DNA of 64,000 nucleotides from Sedimentibacter sp. zth1 (GCF_017352195.1 NZ_CP071445.1:1240001-1304000); one strand, 5' to 3'; counted from the first letter of the stretch, positions 26,678-35,367 are shown. The notes: generated by a model not told the origin, from the letters alone. Numbers and translations are program-made.

Positions 26678-27133
26678 TTAACTAGCCTCATTTCCTAATT
26701 CTTTCCACATAATAATAGCATCTTCTGTAGGATTAGAATAATATTTTGGTCTTTTTCCACAATTTTCAAATCCAAGCTTAGTATATAAATTTAAAGCAAC
26801 TAAATTTGATTCTCTTACCTCCAGAGTAAGCCTATTTATATTATTTTCAATTGACATTTCGATCATATCCTTCATAAGTAGCTTTGATATACCATGGCCT
26901 CTAAACGTACTTAAAATCGCTACATTTGTTATATGACCTTCATCATATATTTTCCATAACCCTGCATATCCTATAACATGTTCTTCGTATACTACACACA
27001 AGTACAAAGCCATAGGATTTGACAGTTCTTTTGTAAATGCTTCCCTTGACCAAGGAGTAGAAAAGGAATTGTTTTCAACCTTAACAATATCGTCAATATC
27101 TCCCTGTTCCATAGGTCTAATAATAATTTTCAT
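26678..27133 (-). CDS. rimI: Ribosomal protein S18 alanine N-acetyltransferase
   Basis: 151-residue GNAT enzyme acetylating the N-terminal alanine of S18. Seen: IVKVENNSFSTPWSREAF (about residue 18), the acetyl-CoA loop LSTFRGHGISKLLMKDMI and LEVRESNLVALNLYTKLGFE, the RimI signature. Its ATG overlaps the tsaB stop (TAATG), a standard arrangement for tsaB-rimI. An in-frame ATG at 27145 inside tsaB is less likely. Confidence 0.92.
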   Translation of the reverse strand: MKIIIRPMEQGDIDDIVKVENNSFSTPWSREAFTKELSNPMALYLCVVYEEHVIGYAGLWKIYDEGHITNVAILSTFRGHGISKLLMKDMIEMSIENNINRLTLEVRESNLVALNLYTKLGFENCGKRPKYYSNPTEDAIIMWKELGNEAS

Positions 27134-27825
27134 TATCCTTTGCACATTCTTTCTGCTTGTGATGGTCTTAAATACTCAGGTGCAAACTCAAAACTTTTTA
27201 TAACCTTATCATCTAAAATCATTTGATATGCAACATAACAAATTGATGATGCTTTCAAAATATTAAATCTTTGCGGTGCAAATTTAATTGGCACCTTAAC
27301 ATTTTGACTTAATATATCCTTATATACTACACTACCGTCTCCATTAACAACAACTCCACTTCCCAATGAATTGATAACATCAATCAAGTCCTCAATATCC
27401 GTTGGAAATTGTTCCTTAATTGTACATAGCTTATCGCCATCCCACTTGTATATACCAGCGTATGTCCTATTTCCTTTTGCATCAATAATTGACACAATAT
27501 AGTTATTATAATCCAATACATTGCATGCTAAAGATTTCATAGTTGGAACTGCAACTATTGGCAAATTTTTAGCTAATGCAATCCCCTTAGCTATTGATGC
27601 ACCAATTCTTAAGCCAGTATATGAACCAGGGCCTTTTGAAATTGCAACATATTGTATATCATCAAGCTGTATTGAATTATCCTCTAGAGATTGTACAATC
27701 AACGGCATCAATTTTTCAGAATGTGTTTTATTAAAACTTTGTGAATACTCACACAATAATATATCATTTTCTGCAACTGCACAAGAAGCAGTTATACTAG
27801 CAGATTCTATTCCAAGTATTTTCAT
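27133..27825 (-). CDS. tsaB: t6A biosynthesis dimerisation subunit
   Basis: 230 residues, ASKHA-fold paralogue of TsaD with no metal-binding HxxxH, as usual for TsaB. It begins MKILGIESASITASCAV and contains AISKGPGSYTGLRIGASIAKG (about residue 62), the family signature. It pairs with TsaD and TsaE in t6A37 synthesis. The start lies inside the end of tsaE (29-base overlap), and the stop overlaps the rimI start. Confidence 0.95.
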   Translation of the reverse strand: MKILGIESASITASCAVAENDILLCEYSQSFNKTHSEKLMPLIVQSLEDNSIQLDDIQYVAISKGPGSYTGLRIGASIAKGIALAKNLPIVAVPTMKSLACNVLDYNNYIVSIIDAKGNRTYAGIYKWDGDKLCTIKEQFPTDIEDLIDVINSLGSGVVVNGDGSVVYKDILSQNVKVPIKFAPQRFNILKASSICYVAYQMILDDKVIKSFEFAPEYLRPSQAERMCKG

Positions 27826-28279
27826 AATTTTCTAATCCTTTTTTTAATGTTTCAAACTGTAATCCTTCACCTACAATATCAAACTCTCTAATATCTTTTT
27901 CATAATCAATATTAATTGTAATTGTTATTGCATGTTTTGGTATTAAGTTAAATATATTACTTGCCCACTCAATAATACATACCCCATTAGAGTAAATATA
28001 TTCGTCATATCCCAAGTCGTACATATCATCTTCAGATTCCAATCTATATGCATCCATATGATATAATTTCAATCTTCCATTATACTCTTTAATGATAGTA
28101 AATGTTGGACTTGTTACATAATCATTTATATTAAGAGCTTTTGCAATAGATTGAGTTAGTGTTGTTTTGCCAGCACCTAAATCACCCTCTAAACATATTA
28201 CAGTTCCACCTATAAGGTTTTCACCTATTATTTGTCCAATTTTATCTGTGTCCTGTAATTTTCTTGATATTATCTTCAT
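27797..28279 (-). CDS. tsaE: t6A biosynthesis ATPase
   Basis: 160-residue P-loop ATPase. Walker A is LEGDLGAGKTTLTQSI (about residue 30), with TSPTFTIIKEYNG and YHMDAYRLESEDDMYDLGYDEY following, all diagnostic of TsaE. It drives turnover of the TsaB-TsaD complex. ATG at 28279 follows GAGGTAACT; the upstream in-frame codon at 28294 has no SD. It starts 16 bases after murC ends, so murC may belong to the same transcript. Confidence 0.95.
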   Translation of the reverse strand: MKIISRKLQDTDKIGQIIGENLIGGTVICLEGDLGAGKTTLTQSIAKALNINDYVTSPTFTIIKEYNGRLKLYHMDAYRLESEDDMYDLGYDEYIYSNGVCIIEWASNIFNLIPKHAITITINIDYEKDIREFDIVGEGLQFETLKKGLENYENTWNRIC

Positions 28280-28295
28280 AGTTACCTCAAACATG

Positions 28296-29645
28296 CTATT
28301 TTAATAAAATGTCGTCTATTTCATTGACATTTCCTGCACCCATAGTAATAATTATATCACCATGTTTTGCAAATTTCAATGCAAGTGCGGCTACATCATC
28401 AAAATTCTTCTCATAAAATGCATTTTTATTATATTCTTTTATTCTTTCTACTAAGTCTCTAGAATGAACTAAGCCTGTATCTTTTTCTCTTGCTGCATAA
28501 ATATCTGTTATAATTACGTAATCAGTTAAAGCAAATACTTTTGCAAAATCCTCAAATAATGCTTTAGTTCTTGTATAAGTATGCGGTTGGAAAATTGTTA
28601 TAACTTTCCCATTGGTACATTTCTTGGCAGAAGTCAAAGTTGCTCTAATTGCTTCTGGATGATGAGCATACTCATCAATTATTGCTACTCCATCTTTATG
28701 TCCCTTTAGCTCATATCTTCTTTTAGTTCCCCTAAAATCTTTCAAACCTTTTTTTATTGTATAAATATCTATTCCTAAATCTAAAGCTATTGCAATTGCA
28801 GAAAGAGAATTAAGTATGTTATGTTCACCAAATACACTTAGCTCAATTTCACATAGATCTTTGTTATCATATACTACAGTAAATTTAGGATATGGCAAGT
28901 AGCTAATATTATCAGCATGAATATCCGATTTCTTACTTAAACCGAATGTTTTTACTCTGCATTTCATATTTTTAAATAAGTCTTTATTTTTTTCATTAAC
29001 TACAATCAACCCATCTGTTGGCAATTTATGACCAAACTCTACAAAAGCAGATTCAATATCTTTTATATCTTTGTAATAATCAAGATGGTCCTCATCAATG
29101 TTTAGAATTATTTCCATCGTTGGATTGAAATTTAAAAAGTTTCTTTTATATTCGCAAGCTTCTGTTAATAATAAATTTTTTTGACCTATTCTAATGTTTC
29201 CGTCAATAACACTAAGTTCTCCACCCAAAAATATTGTAGGATCCAAATCAGTATTAACAAAAATTTGTGAAAGCATACCAGTTGTTGTAGTTTTACCATG
29301 CGTTCCTGAAACACCAATAGAATTCTTATGCTCTTTCATTATTCTACCCAAGAATTCAGCTCTATTCATCATTTTAATTCTAAGTATTTTTGCTTTAACA
29401 TATTCAGGGTTATCTTCTGATATTGCAGATGTGTATACAATTAAGTCAATATCATGTGTTATGTTATTTTCATTTTCACCAATATATATTTTTGCACCAT
29501 TTTCTTTTAGTTTTTCTATTATGTTTGAATTCTTTCTGTCCGAACCGGAGACTTGTATGTCATTTTGCAGCATAAATTCTGCTAAACCACTCATACTTAT
29601 TCCACCAATTCCAATAAAATATATATGTTTTATACCTTTATTCAT
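28296..29645 (-). CDS. murC: UDP-N-acetylmuramate--L-alanine ligase
   Basis: 449-residue cytosolic ligase adding the first amino acid to UDP-MurNAc. Three domains: N-terminal Rossmann (HIYFIGIGGISMSGLAEFM), central ATPase with P-loop VSGTHGKTTTTGML (about residue 105) and NIDEDHLDYY, and C-terminal IDEYAHHPEAIRATL and FQPHTYTRTKAL. ATG at 29645 follows AGGAGAT; an in-frame codon at 29666 overlaps this SD. The gene is away from the other mur genes and heads the tsaE operon. Confidence 0.96.
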   Translation of the reverse strand: MNKGIKHIYFIGIGGISMSGLAEFMLQNDIQVSGSDRKNSNIIEKLKENGAKIYIGENENNITHDIDLIVYTSAISEDNPEYVKAKILRIKMMNRAEFLGRIMKEHKNSIGVSGTHGKTTTTGMLSQIFVNTDLDPTIFLGGELSVIDGNIRIGQKNLLLTEACEYKRNFLNFNPTMEIILNIDEDHLDYYKDIKDIESAFVEFGHKLPTDGLIVVNEKNKDLFKNMKCRVKTFGLSKKSDIHADNISYLPYPKFTVVYDNKDLCEIELSVFGEHNILNSLSAIAIALDLGIDIYTIKKGLKDFRGTKRRYELKGHKDGVAIIDEYAHHPEAIRATLTSAKKCTNGKVITIFQPHTYTRTKALFEDFAKVFALTDYVIITDIYAAREKDTGLVHSRDLVERIKEYNKNAFYEKNFDDVAALALKFAKHGDIIITMGAGNVNEIDDILLK

Positions 29646-29847
29646 AAAATATCTCCTATAAATCAATAATATTAATATAGTCTATGCTTACAAACCACAA
29701 TGTTTCTATTGATTATCTTAGGTGTTATTATATAATTATTTTATTATTTTGTAAACATCTAAATTCAAACTACCTTTTAGCTTGACAATATCTCAAATTA
29801 ATATGGCTATCTGAAGACAATTCTAAAATTTTTAGGTTTATAACAAA

Positions 29848-29878
29848 AGCCTATTCAACTCATTTAGTTAAACAGGCT
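29848..29878 (-). terminator. Terminator of the apbE gene
   Basis: AGCCTATTCAAC (29848-29859) pairs with GTTAAACAGGCT (29867-29878) with two non-Watson-Crick positions, followed on the minus strand by TTTTG, 32 bases after the apbE stop. Confidence 0.65.
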
Positions 29879-29909
29879 AAGTAATTTATTGAATTTATAT
29901 AATACTAAA

Positions 29910-30953
29910 TTATTCAGCTAAGTAATTTTCAAAATTTTCGCTATACTTAATTTCACCATCATTTAGTATCCACAATGCTTCTACATTTTCCAATTCACTT
30001 ATAAACTTCATACTATCTTCTAAAGGCATGTTATAAGCAGCTGTTGAATATGCATCTGCAAGTCCAGAATCATCACAAAGAATTGATACAGATTTATAAT
30101 AATTAGATGGCATCAATGTATCTTTGTTAATGATATGATGATACTTAATTCCACCCGCCACATAGTATCTTTGATAATTTCCACTCGAAACTAATGACTT
30201 GTTTTCTAATGAAACTAATTTAATATTTTTCTGTTCGCTACTCATATCGGGATTTTGTATACCTATCTTCCATGGCTCATTATCTGCCTTTATTCCAATA
30301 GTACAAATATTTCCACCTACACTAAGTGCTCCTGAAACAAATCCTTTTTTATATACATCATCAGCCACCCTTTGAGTTGCAAAACCTTTTGCAATTGCTC
30401 CAACATCAATTTGCATTTTGCTATCTTTTAAATAAACAGTTGAATTTAATTCATCAATTATTAAGTTATTTATATCAACATGTTTTGAAGCTTCCTTCAA
30501 GACATCTATATCTGGAATTTTAGCACTTTCTGGATTGTTAATACCATCTTCACGAAAATCATGCCATATAGAAAGAACACTACCAAAAACAATATTTACA
30601 TTTCCATCTGTATCATTGTATAAATTCTTTCCTAAAACAAGTAAATCAATTATTTTTTTATCTACTTTAACAGGTTCAATACCCGCCTTTTTATTTATTG
30701 TCTTAATATTATTAATACCTTCATAATCATTGTAAATATCATATAATTTATGATATATTTCCAATTCATCATGAATAAACTGTGAGTATTCTTTAAATTC
30801 ATTTTCATCGCGTGCGTATCCTATTATTGTTGTTACTGTATCAAATAAATTTAAAAATTCTGCCTGGTATCTACTGATTTTGCTGTTATTACATCCTGTA
30901 AATAAGGTAAGTAATATTAATACTATTAAGCTCTTAATTAGTATATTTCTCAA
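29910..30953 (-). CDS. apbE: FAD:protein FMN transferase lipoprotein (ApbE/FmnB-like)
   Basis: 347 residues. A lipoprotein signal (lipobox LFTGC, about residue 21) places it outside the membrane. ApbE motifs: NLFDTVTTIIGYA (substrate loop), the glycine-rich DVGAIAKGFATQRVADDV (about 175), GNICTIGIKADNEPWKIGIQNP, and the metal-site region DDSGLADAYSTAAYNM. It attaches FMN from FAD to Thr/Ser of exported flavoproteins with Mg2+. Downstream of, and on the same strand as, the lipoprotein, EetB-like and EetA-like genes, so those are its likely clients. A hairpin separates it from the lipoprotein gene. Confidence 0.92.
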   Translation of the reverse strand: MRNILIKSLIVLILLTLFTGCNNSKISRYQAEFLNLFDTVTTIIGYARDENEFKEYSQFIHDELEIYHKLYDIYNDYEGINNIKTINKKAGIEPVKVDKKIIDLLVLGKNLYNDTDGNVNIVFGSVLSIWHDFREDGINNPESAKIPDIDVLKEASKHVDINNLIIDELNSTVYLKDSKMQIDVGAIAKGFATQRVADDVYKKGFVSGALSVGGNICTIGIKADNEPWKIGIQNPDMSSEQKNIKLVSLENKSLVSSGNYQRYYVAGGIKYHHIINKDTLMPSNYYKSVSILCDDSGLADAYSTAAYNMPLEDSMKFISELENVEALWILNDGEIKYSENFENYLAE

Positions 30954-30981
30954 TATATAACCCCTTTACCATACTAGATAA

Positions 30982-31009
30982 AACGAGTACAGTTATTTCT
31001 GCACTCGTT
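30982..31009 (-). terminator. Hairpin between the lipoprotein gene and apbE
   Basis: AACGAGTACAG (30982-30992) pairs with CTGCACTCGTT (30999-31009) with one G-T pair, followed on the minus strand by TTATC. It could be a partial terminator lowering apbE relative to the upstream lipoprotein gene. Confidence 0.6.
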
Positions 31010-31029
31010 ATTTTTAAAAATTGTTTAAT

Positions 31030-32070
31030 TTATTTTGCTGTTTCAATAGCTTTTACTATTGTATTAATCATTGTATTTACTTTCATTGTACAAGAAGATG
31101 TTAAATCTGCATCTGTAGCAACATTTTCTTCTAAAGCAATGTTTTGAACATCACTTTGAGTTTTTCCTATTACATATTTTGAAAAAGCATCAGCTTGTTC
31201 GAACCATTCTTTACCTATAGCAGATACTTTACCCATACCATAATCTGCTCCTAATTCAACTTTTGATTTAACTTGAGAATTTAAATCAGCTGTAATTTTT
31301 CCTGTAGCATCAAAAGTTACAGTTCCTTGAGAAGCATCTATTACACAGCTTGAAATTTTTCCATCAGCGTCTGTAGTAATTACAGAGTATGTAGAGTAAG
31401 CTTGAGCTTGTCCATCAGTGTCTGTTTCAGCATCTCTTGATTTATTCATAGTAGTTACTACTGATAATCCTAATTTATCTGAAGATTCAGCTCCTAATTC
31501 TTGAGCATTAGCAACAGCTTTTTCGATAGCATTTACATAACTATTAATTTTAACTGTAACTGATGAAGTTAAATCAGCATCAGTAGGAACACCTTGTTCG
31601 TCAACAGATATAGCTTTGATTTCTTCTACTGTTTTTCCAACAACAAAATCTGCTAAAGCTTGAGCTTGTTCATTCCATTCTTTACCTATAGCAGATACTT
31701 TACCCATACCATAATCTGCTCCTAATTCTAACTTAGTTTTGAATGTCGTAGCTAAATCAGTTACAACTTTTCCCTCGTTAGAAAATTCCATTTTTGATTG
31801 AACTGTATCTATAACACATTTAACTATTTTACCATTTGAATCTACAGTAACAGCTGCAACAACTGAATCTGCTTGTGCCATTCCATCTGTATCTTCTTCT
31901 GGTTCTCTAGATTTATCCAAAGTTGTTATAATACCTAAACCAGTTTTTACGCTTTCAACGTTTGAATCGTTGTTTGCACTTGTATCTTTTGCATCATTTT
32001 CCAAACCACACCCAACTAGCATTGTTAAAACAAATAACAAGCTTAATGCTAATGCAATTTTCTTCTTCAT
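31030..32070 (-). CDS. Two-domain lipoprotein of a flavin/electron-transfer locus (PplA-like position)
   Basis: 346 residues. Lipobox LVGC (about residue 22), then two tandem domains of about 145 residues (roughly 46-200 and 205-346). Both contain the 18-residue block ELGADYGMGKVSAIGKEW and end with TDADLTSS followed by a helix. Placement beside ApbE, EetB-like and EetA-like genes matches the two-domain flavoprotein PplA of Listeria. The usual [ST]GA[ST] FMN-attachment motif is absent; the DADLTSS threonine or serines sit at a similar C-terminal place and are the only candidates. It may be a diverged flavinylated electron carrier or an unrelated surface protein. ATG at 32070 follows GGAGG. 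Confidence 0.6.
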   Translation of the reverse strand: MKKKIALALSLLFVLTMLVGCGLENDAKDTSANNDSNVESVKTGLGIITTLDKSREPEEDTDGMAQADSVVAAVTVDSNGKIVKCVIDTVQSKMEFSNEGKVVTDLATTFKTKLELGADYGMGKVSAIGKEWNEQAQALADFVVGKTVEEIKAISVDEQGVPTDADLTSSVTVKINSYVNAIEKAVANAQELGAESSDKLGLSVVTTMNKSRDAETDTDGQAQAYSTYSVITTDADGKISSCVIDASQGTVTFDATGKITADLNSQVKSKVELGADYGMGKVSAIGKEWFEQADAFSKYVIGKTQSDVQNIALEENVATDADLTSSCTMKVNTMINTIVKAIETAK

Positions 32071-32094
32071 AATTTCCTCCAAGAATAATTTTTT

Positions 32095-32637
32095 TTATTT
32101 AAAACCCAACCCATTTAAGAAAGGCAAAATAAACTTTAATAATGTCGATGTTACAATTCCAGCTAATACTCCTGAAATTAATAACACTGGTAAATAGAAC
32201 AATAAGTTCATACCCACATATATTATAGAAATTGCTATGTATTGTCCTATATTATGAAATACAGCACCAAAAATGCTCAAAATCAAATAGGATATTTTAT
32301 CTTTGAATATACTAATTAGCAATATCATAACTAAAACAGACATCAAACCTCCACAAAGGCTTAACATTCCAGCAACTACCCCTCTAGTCATAACACCAAA
32401 CAAGGCTTTTAAAACAACTAAAATAATCGCAGTAGACTTGTTTATAAAAAACAGTGTATACATAACCACAATGTTTGCTAAACCAAATTTAATGCCAGGT
32501 ACAGGTATAGGCAAAGGTGGAAGCATGTTTTCAACTACTGAAAGTATCAAGGCAATTGCAAATAATAAAGCTGTTATAACTAATTTTTTTGTACTATTAG
32601 GCTTTAAACCTAACAATCCTGTATTTTTTTGTTTCAT
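32095..32637 (-). CDS. Gx-transporter/heptaprenyl-component-I-like membrane protein (EetB-like)
   Basis: 180 residues with about five hydrophobic segments after a short positive N-terminus. Signatures of the Gx transporter family are ENMLPPLPIPVPGIKFGLAN (residues 42-61) and ATSTIL-like small-residue helices near the end. The same family includes EetB of the Listeria extracellular electron-transfer locus and ECF-type S components. It would sit in the membrane with the EetA-like protein to pass electrons from the quinone pool to the outside; that role is inferred from context. It starts 15 bases after the EetA-like gene and ends 24 bases before the lipoprotein gene. Confidence 0.75.
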   Translation of the reverse strand: MKQKNTGLLGLKPNSTKKLVITALLFAIALILSVVENMLPPLPIPVPGIKFGLANIVVMYTLFFINKSTAIILVVLKALFGVMTRGVVAGMLSLCGGLMSVLVMILLISIFKDKISYLILSIFGAVFHNIGQYIAISIIYVGMNLLFYLPVLLISGVLAGIVTSTLLKFILPFLNGLGFK

Positions 32638-32652
32638 AAACTTTACCTCTTA

Positions 32653-33042
32653 TTATCTAGCAATCATATCTAAGTCATCTTTACTACGAGAATGCTTAGG
32701 TACAATTTTAAGTATAATTTTATTTGGTAAGCAAGCTGCACTTTCCCCAACACGTCTTAATTTACCTGAACGTATACAGACTTTATCAGGACAATCCGAT
32801 TCTTCAAAACAAATTGAACCATCCTTAAACAAATGAAATACTACATGATTATTTTGAGGTATACTAAATGTCTTATCAATTTTTTTATCTAAATCTACAG
32901 TCATTACCAAATCCTGATTGTAATATATTTCTGCTATTGGTAATTTGGTTTGTGAAAAATTTAACCGCATAATATAAATTAAAAGTGCCATCATTAGAAC
33001 AGCAAAAATTATGACAATATCTCTTTTATTTACTAATTTCAT
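32653..33042 (-). CDS. NusG domain II-containing membrane protein (EetA-like)
   Basis: 129 residues. One N-terminal membrane segment (about 9-27), then an outside NusG_II domain with the conserved pattern SDCPDKVCIRSGKLRRVGES and AACLPNKIILKI. This is the hallmark of the small proteins paired with Gx transporters, EetA in Listeria. The cysteine pattern C-x4-C...C could bind or form a redox or disulfide unit. First gene of the four-gene unit EetA-EetB-lipoprotein-ApbE. A Crp-type operator and promoter lie just upstream. Confidence 0.8.
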   Translation of the reverse strand: MKLVNKRDIVIIFAVLMMALLIYIMRLNFSQTKLPIAEIYYNQDLVMTVDLDKKIDKTFSIPQNNHVVFHLFKDGSICFEESDCPDKVCIRSGKLRRVGESAACLPNKIILKIVPKHSRSKDDLDMIAR

Positions 33043-33075
33043 AAAATAAAAATTCCCTTCTTGTTATCCAACAAG

Positions 33076-33125
33076 CATATACAGTATAAAACTTAAGTTT
33101 TCATTTGTATGTAACAAATATCACA
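33076..33125 (-). promoter_or_regulatory. Predicted class II Crp/Fnr-type promoter of the eetA-like operon
   Basis: Minus strand: TGTGATATTTGTTACA (33125-33110) fits TGTGA-N6-T[CT]ACA with one mismatch. Its centre is 41.5 bases upstream of the start point expected from the -10 box TATACT (33088-33083). No good -35 box is present, as usual when a Crp/Fnr protein bound at -41.5 replaces it. The crp/fnr gene lies immediately upstream. Confidence 0.5.
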
Positions 33126-33131
33126 TACAGA

Positions 33132-33794
33132 TTAATCAAAAAATTTTTTGAGCCTAATTTTATCTATAATTTCTATCTTTCCTCTACTTAATTGAACAAT
33201 TTTCCTTAATTGTAACTGCTTTAAAATTCGACTAACTACTTCTCTAACTGAGCCTATGTCCTTAGCTAATTTTTCATGAGTTATAATAACACAATTATTT
33301 AAATTCAAACTACTATATCGCAATAGTGCTGAAACTAATCTTTGTTCTACTGTCATAAAAGCATAGTTAGAAAATATACTAACTACATCTACTAACCTAG
33401 ATGAAATTATGTCATAAGTAAATTTATTTACATAATCATTACGCTCATTTATTTCTTTATATATTGATATTGGTATAACATAAACAGTAGAATCCTTTTC
33501 TGCTTCTATATTAATGTTTACGTCTAACTGTTTTATCATGCAAATAATACTGAATACGCATATTTCATTATTAGTAATCCTAAATAATGTAATTTCTTGT
33601 CCTTTATCGGAGTTTATAAAAGCCCTAATCATACCAGTTTTGACTATGTTTAATCCTTCGCACTTAACATCAACGTTATTTTCAATATTATTTTCACTGA
33701 TTTTTTTTTGCTTTATATTTTGCATTACTAACTGTTTATCATCCTCCGCTAATTGTGCCCAAAACGGTAGACAATTTGATAAAAATTTCTCCAT
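33132..33794 (-). CDS. Crp/Fnr-family transcriptional regulator
   Basis: 220 residues. N-terminal cyclic-nucleotide-type beta barrel (residues 1-120), long dimer helix (FTYDIISSRLVDVVSIFSNY), and C-terminal winged HTH with ITHEKLAKDIGSVREVVSRI. The recognition helix has the R-E-x3-R pattern of Crp, which contacts TGTGA. No N-terminal FNR four-Cys cluster; two Cys lie in NEICVFSIICMI. ATG at 33794 follows GAGGTG; the GTG at 33803 is inside it. It probably controls the downstream electron-transfer genes and perhaps nfnAB, whose upstream regions carry TGTGA-like sites. Confidence 0.85.
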   Translation of the reverse strand: MEKFLSNCLPFWAQLAEDDKQLVMQNIKQKKISENNIENNVDVKCEGLNIVKTGMIRAFINSDKGQEITLFRITNNEICVFSIICMIKQLDVNINIEAEKDSTVYVIPISIYKEINERNDYVNKFTYDIISSRLVDVVSIFSNYAFMTVEQRLVSALLRYSSLNLNNCVIITHEKLAKDIGSVREVVSRILKQLQLRKIVQLSRGKIEIIDKIRLKKFFD

Positions 33795-33902
33795 AAAGCT
33801 CACCTCATATTTTTAGTCAATAATAATTTATGATGTTTTGAATAAATAATACACATTTTAAAATATTCTTTATTAAAATAATAAACATTAATTATTAGCA
33901 AA

Positions 33903-33943
33903 AAAGTTACCTATTTATAAGTATATTATAATTAGGTAACTTT
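33903..33943 (-). terminator. Terminator of nfnB
   Basis: AAAGTTACCT (33903-33912) pairs with AGGTAACTTT (33934-33943), with further AT pairing inside and a T-run (TTTTTTG) on the minus-strand exit. Confidence 0.75.
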
Positions 33944-33984
33944 AAATTAGCGCTTATAATTTTCATATAAATTATTGTAGCTAA

Positions 33985-35367
33985 TTACTTATTTGATAAA
34001 TATTCATGTATTCCTTTAGCGCCTTTTTTACCTGCTTCCATAGCTAGAATAACTGTTGCAGCACCTGATACAGCATCTCCACCAGCGAAAACAGCTTTTT
34101 TAGTTGTTTCTCCATATTCATTTGCAATTATGCATTTACGCTTGTTCAAATCTAAACCTTTAGTAGTTGAAGATATTAATGGGTTTGGAGAAGTTCCAAG
34201 AGCCATTATTACTGTATCAACCTCTAAAATAAATTCAGAATCTTTTATTTCAATAGGTTTTCTTCTTCCTGATGCATCTGCCTCGCCAAGTTCCATTTTC
34301 ACACATCTTAATCCACTTACCCAACCATTTTCATTAGATAAAATTTCTTTTGGATTTGTTAATATGTCTAAAATGATACCTTCTTCTTTAGCATGATGAA
34401 CTTCTTCAGCTCTTGCTGGTAATTCTTTTTCACTTCTTCTATATACGATGTGAACCTCAGCACCAAGTCTTTTTGCAGTTCTTGCAGCATCCATAGCAAC
34501 ATTTCCGCCACCTACAACTGCTACTATTTTACCAGCAATAATTGGTGTATCATAATCTTCTTTATAAGCTTTCATTAAATTACTTCTTGTTAAATATTCG
34601 TTTGCTGAAAATACACCATTTGCTAATTCCCCTGGTATTCCCATAAATTTAGGAAGTCCTGCACCTGATCCTATAAATATAGCCTCATAACCTTCTTCTT
34701 CAAATAATTGATCTATTGTTACTGATTTACCTATAATAACATTAGTCTCTATCTTAACACCTAATTTTTTAACATTTTCTATCTCAGCATGTACTACTTT
34801 TTCTTTTGGTAAACGGAATTCTGGAATACCATATACTAAAACTCCACCTGGTTCATGTAAAGCTTCAAATATAGTAACTTCATAACCCATTTTTGCTAAG
34901 TCTCCAGCACATGTTAATCCAGCTGGTCCAGCACCTATAACTGCAACTTTTTTACCATTAGTAGTTTCAGGTTTTTCAGGAACGAAACCATGTTCTCTAG
35001 ACCAGTCAGCAACAAATCTTTCTAATTTGCCTATTGAAACTGGTTCTCCTTTAATTCCTCTAATACATTTACCTTCACATTGTGATTCTTGAGGACATAC
35101 ACGTCCACAAACTGCTGGCAATGCAGATGATTTAGCAATAATTCTTGCTGCTTCTTCAATATTTCCAACTTTTACTTGTTGTATAAATCCTGGAATATCT
35201 ATAGAAACTGGACATCCTTTAACACATTGTGCATTTTTACAGTTCAAGCATCTACCTGCTTCTTCCATAGCTTCTTCTAAGTTATATCCTAAACAAACCT
35301 CTTCAAAGTTAGTAGCTCTAACTTTTGGATCTTGTTCTCTTACAGGAACTCTTTTTAAAGCATCCAT
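33985..35367 (-). CDS. nfnB: NADH-dependent reduced ferredoxin:NADP+ oxidoreductase, large subunit (GltD-like)
   Basis: 460 residues. N-terminal Fe-S region CLNCKNAQCVKGCPVSIDIP and CGRVCPQESQCEGKCIRG ligates [4Fe-4S] clusters. FAD-binding VAVIGAGPAGLTCAGDLAKM (about 140) and NADPH-binding VAVVGGGNVAMDAARTAKRL (about 283) follow, and MALGTSPNPLI near the end. With NfnA it couples reduced ferredoxin plus NADH to make two NADPH by electron bifurcation. Its ATG overlaps the nfnA stop (TAATG). Glutamate synthase small subunit is the main alternative; the NfnA neighbour decides against it. Confidence 0.9.
   Translation of the reverse strand: MDALKRVPVREQDPKVRATNFEEVCLGYNLEEAMEEAGRCLNCKNAQCVKGCPVSIDIPGFIQQVKVGNIEEAARIIAKSSALPAVCGRVCPQESQCEGKCIRGIKGEPVSIGKLERFVADWSREHGFVPEKPETTNGKKVAVIGAGPAGLTCAGDLAKMGYEVTIFEALHEPGGVLVYGIPEFRLPKEKVVHAEIENVKKLGVKIETNVIIGKSVTIDQLFEEEGYEAIFIGSGAGLPKFMGIPGELANGVFSANEYLTRSNLMKAYKEDYDTPIIAGKIVAVVGGGNVAMDAARTAKRLGAEVHIVYRRSEKELPARAEEVHHAKEEGIILDILTNPKEILSNENGWVSGLRCVKMELGEADASGRRKPIEIKDSEFILEVDTVIMALGTSPNPLISSTTKGLDLNKRKCIIANEYGETTKKAVFAGGDAVSGAATVILAMEAGKKGAKGIHEYLSNK

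Noticed and set aside
29194-29661. 155-codon plus-strand frame opposite murC
   Set aside because: Shadow of murC; no SD and low-complexity composition.
31030-32070. Canonical FMN_bind domain in the lipoprotein
   Set aside because: No [ST]GA[ST] motif in either domain; only the DADLTSS motif is found, so the family was not assigned.
32303-32836. 177-codon plus-strand frame across the EetB-like and EetA-like genes
   Set aside because: Covers two recognised genes on the other strand and shows no family features.
33985-35367. Glutamate synthase small subunit
   Set aside because: The adjacent PyrK-like subunit, overlapping by the stop/start codons, and the absence of a large GltB point to NfnAB.
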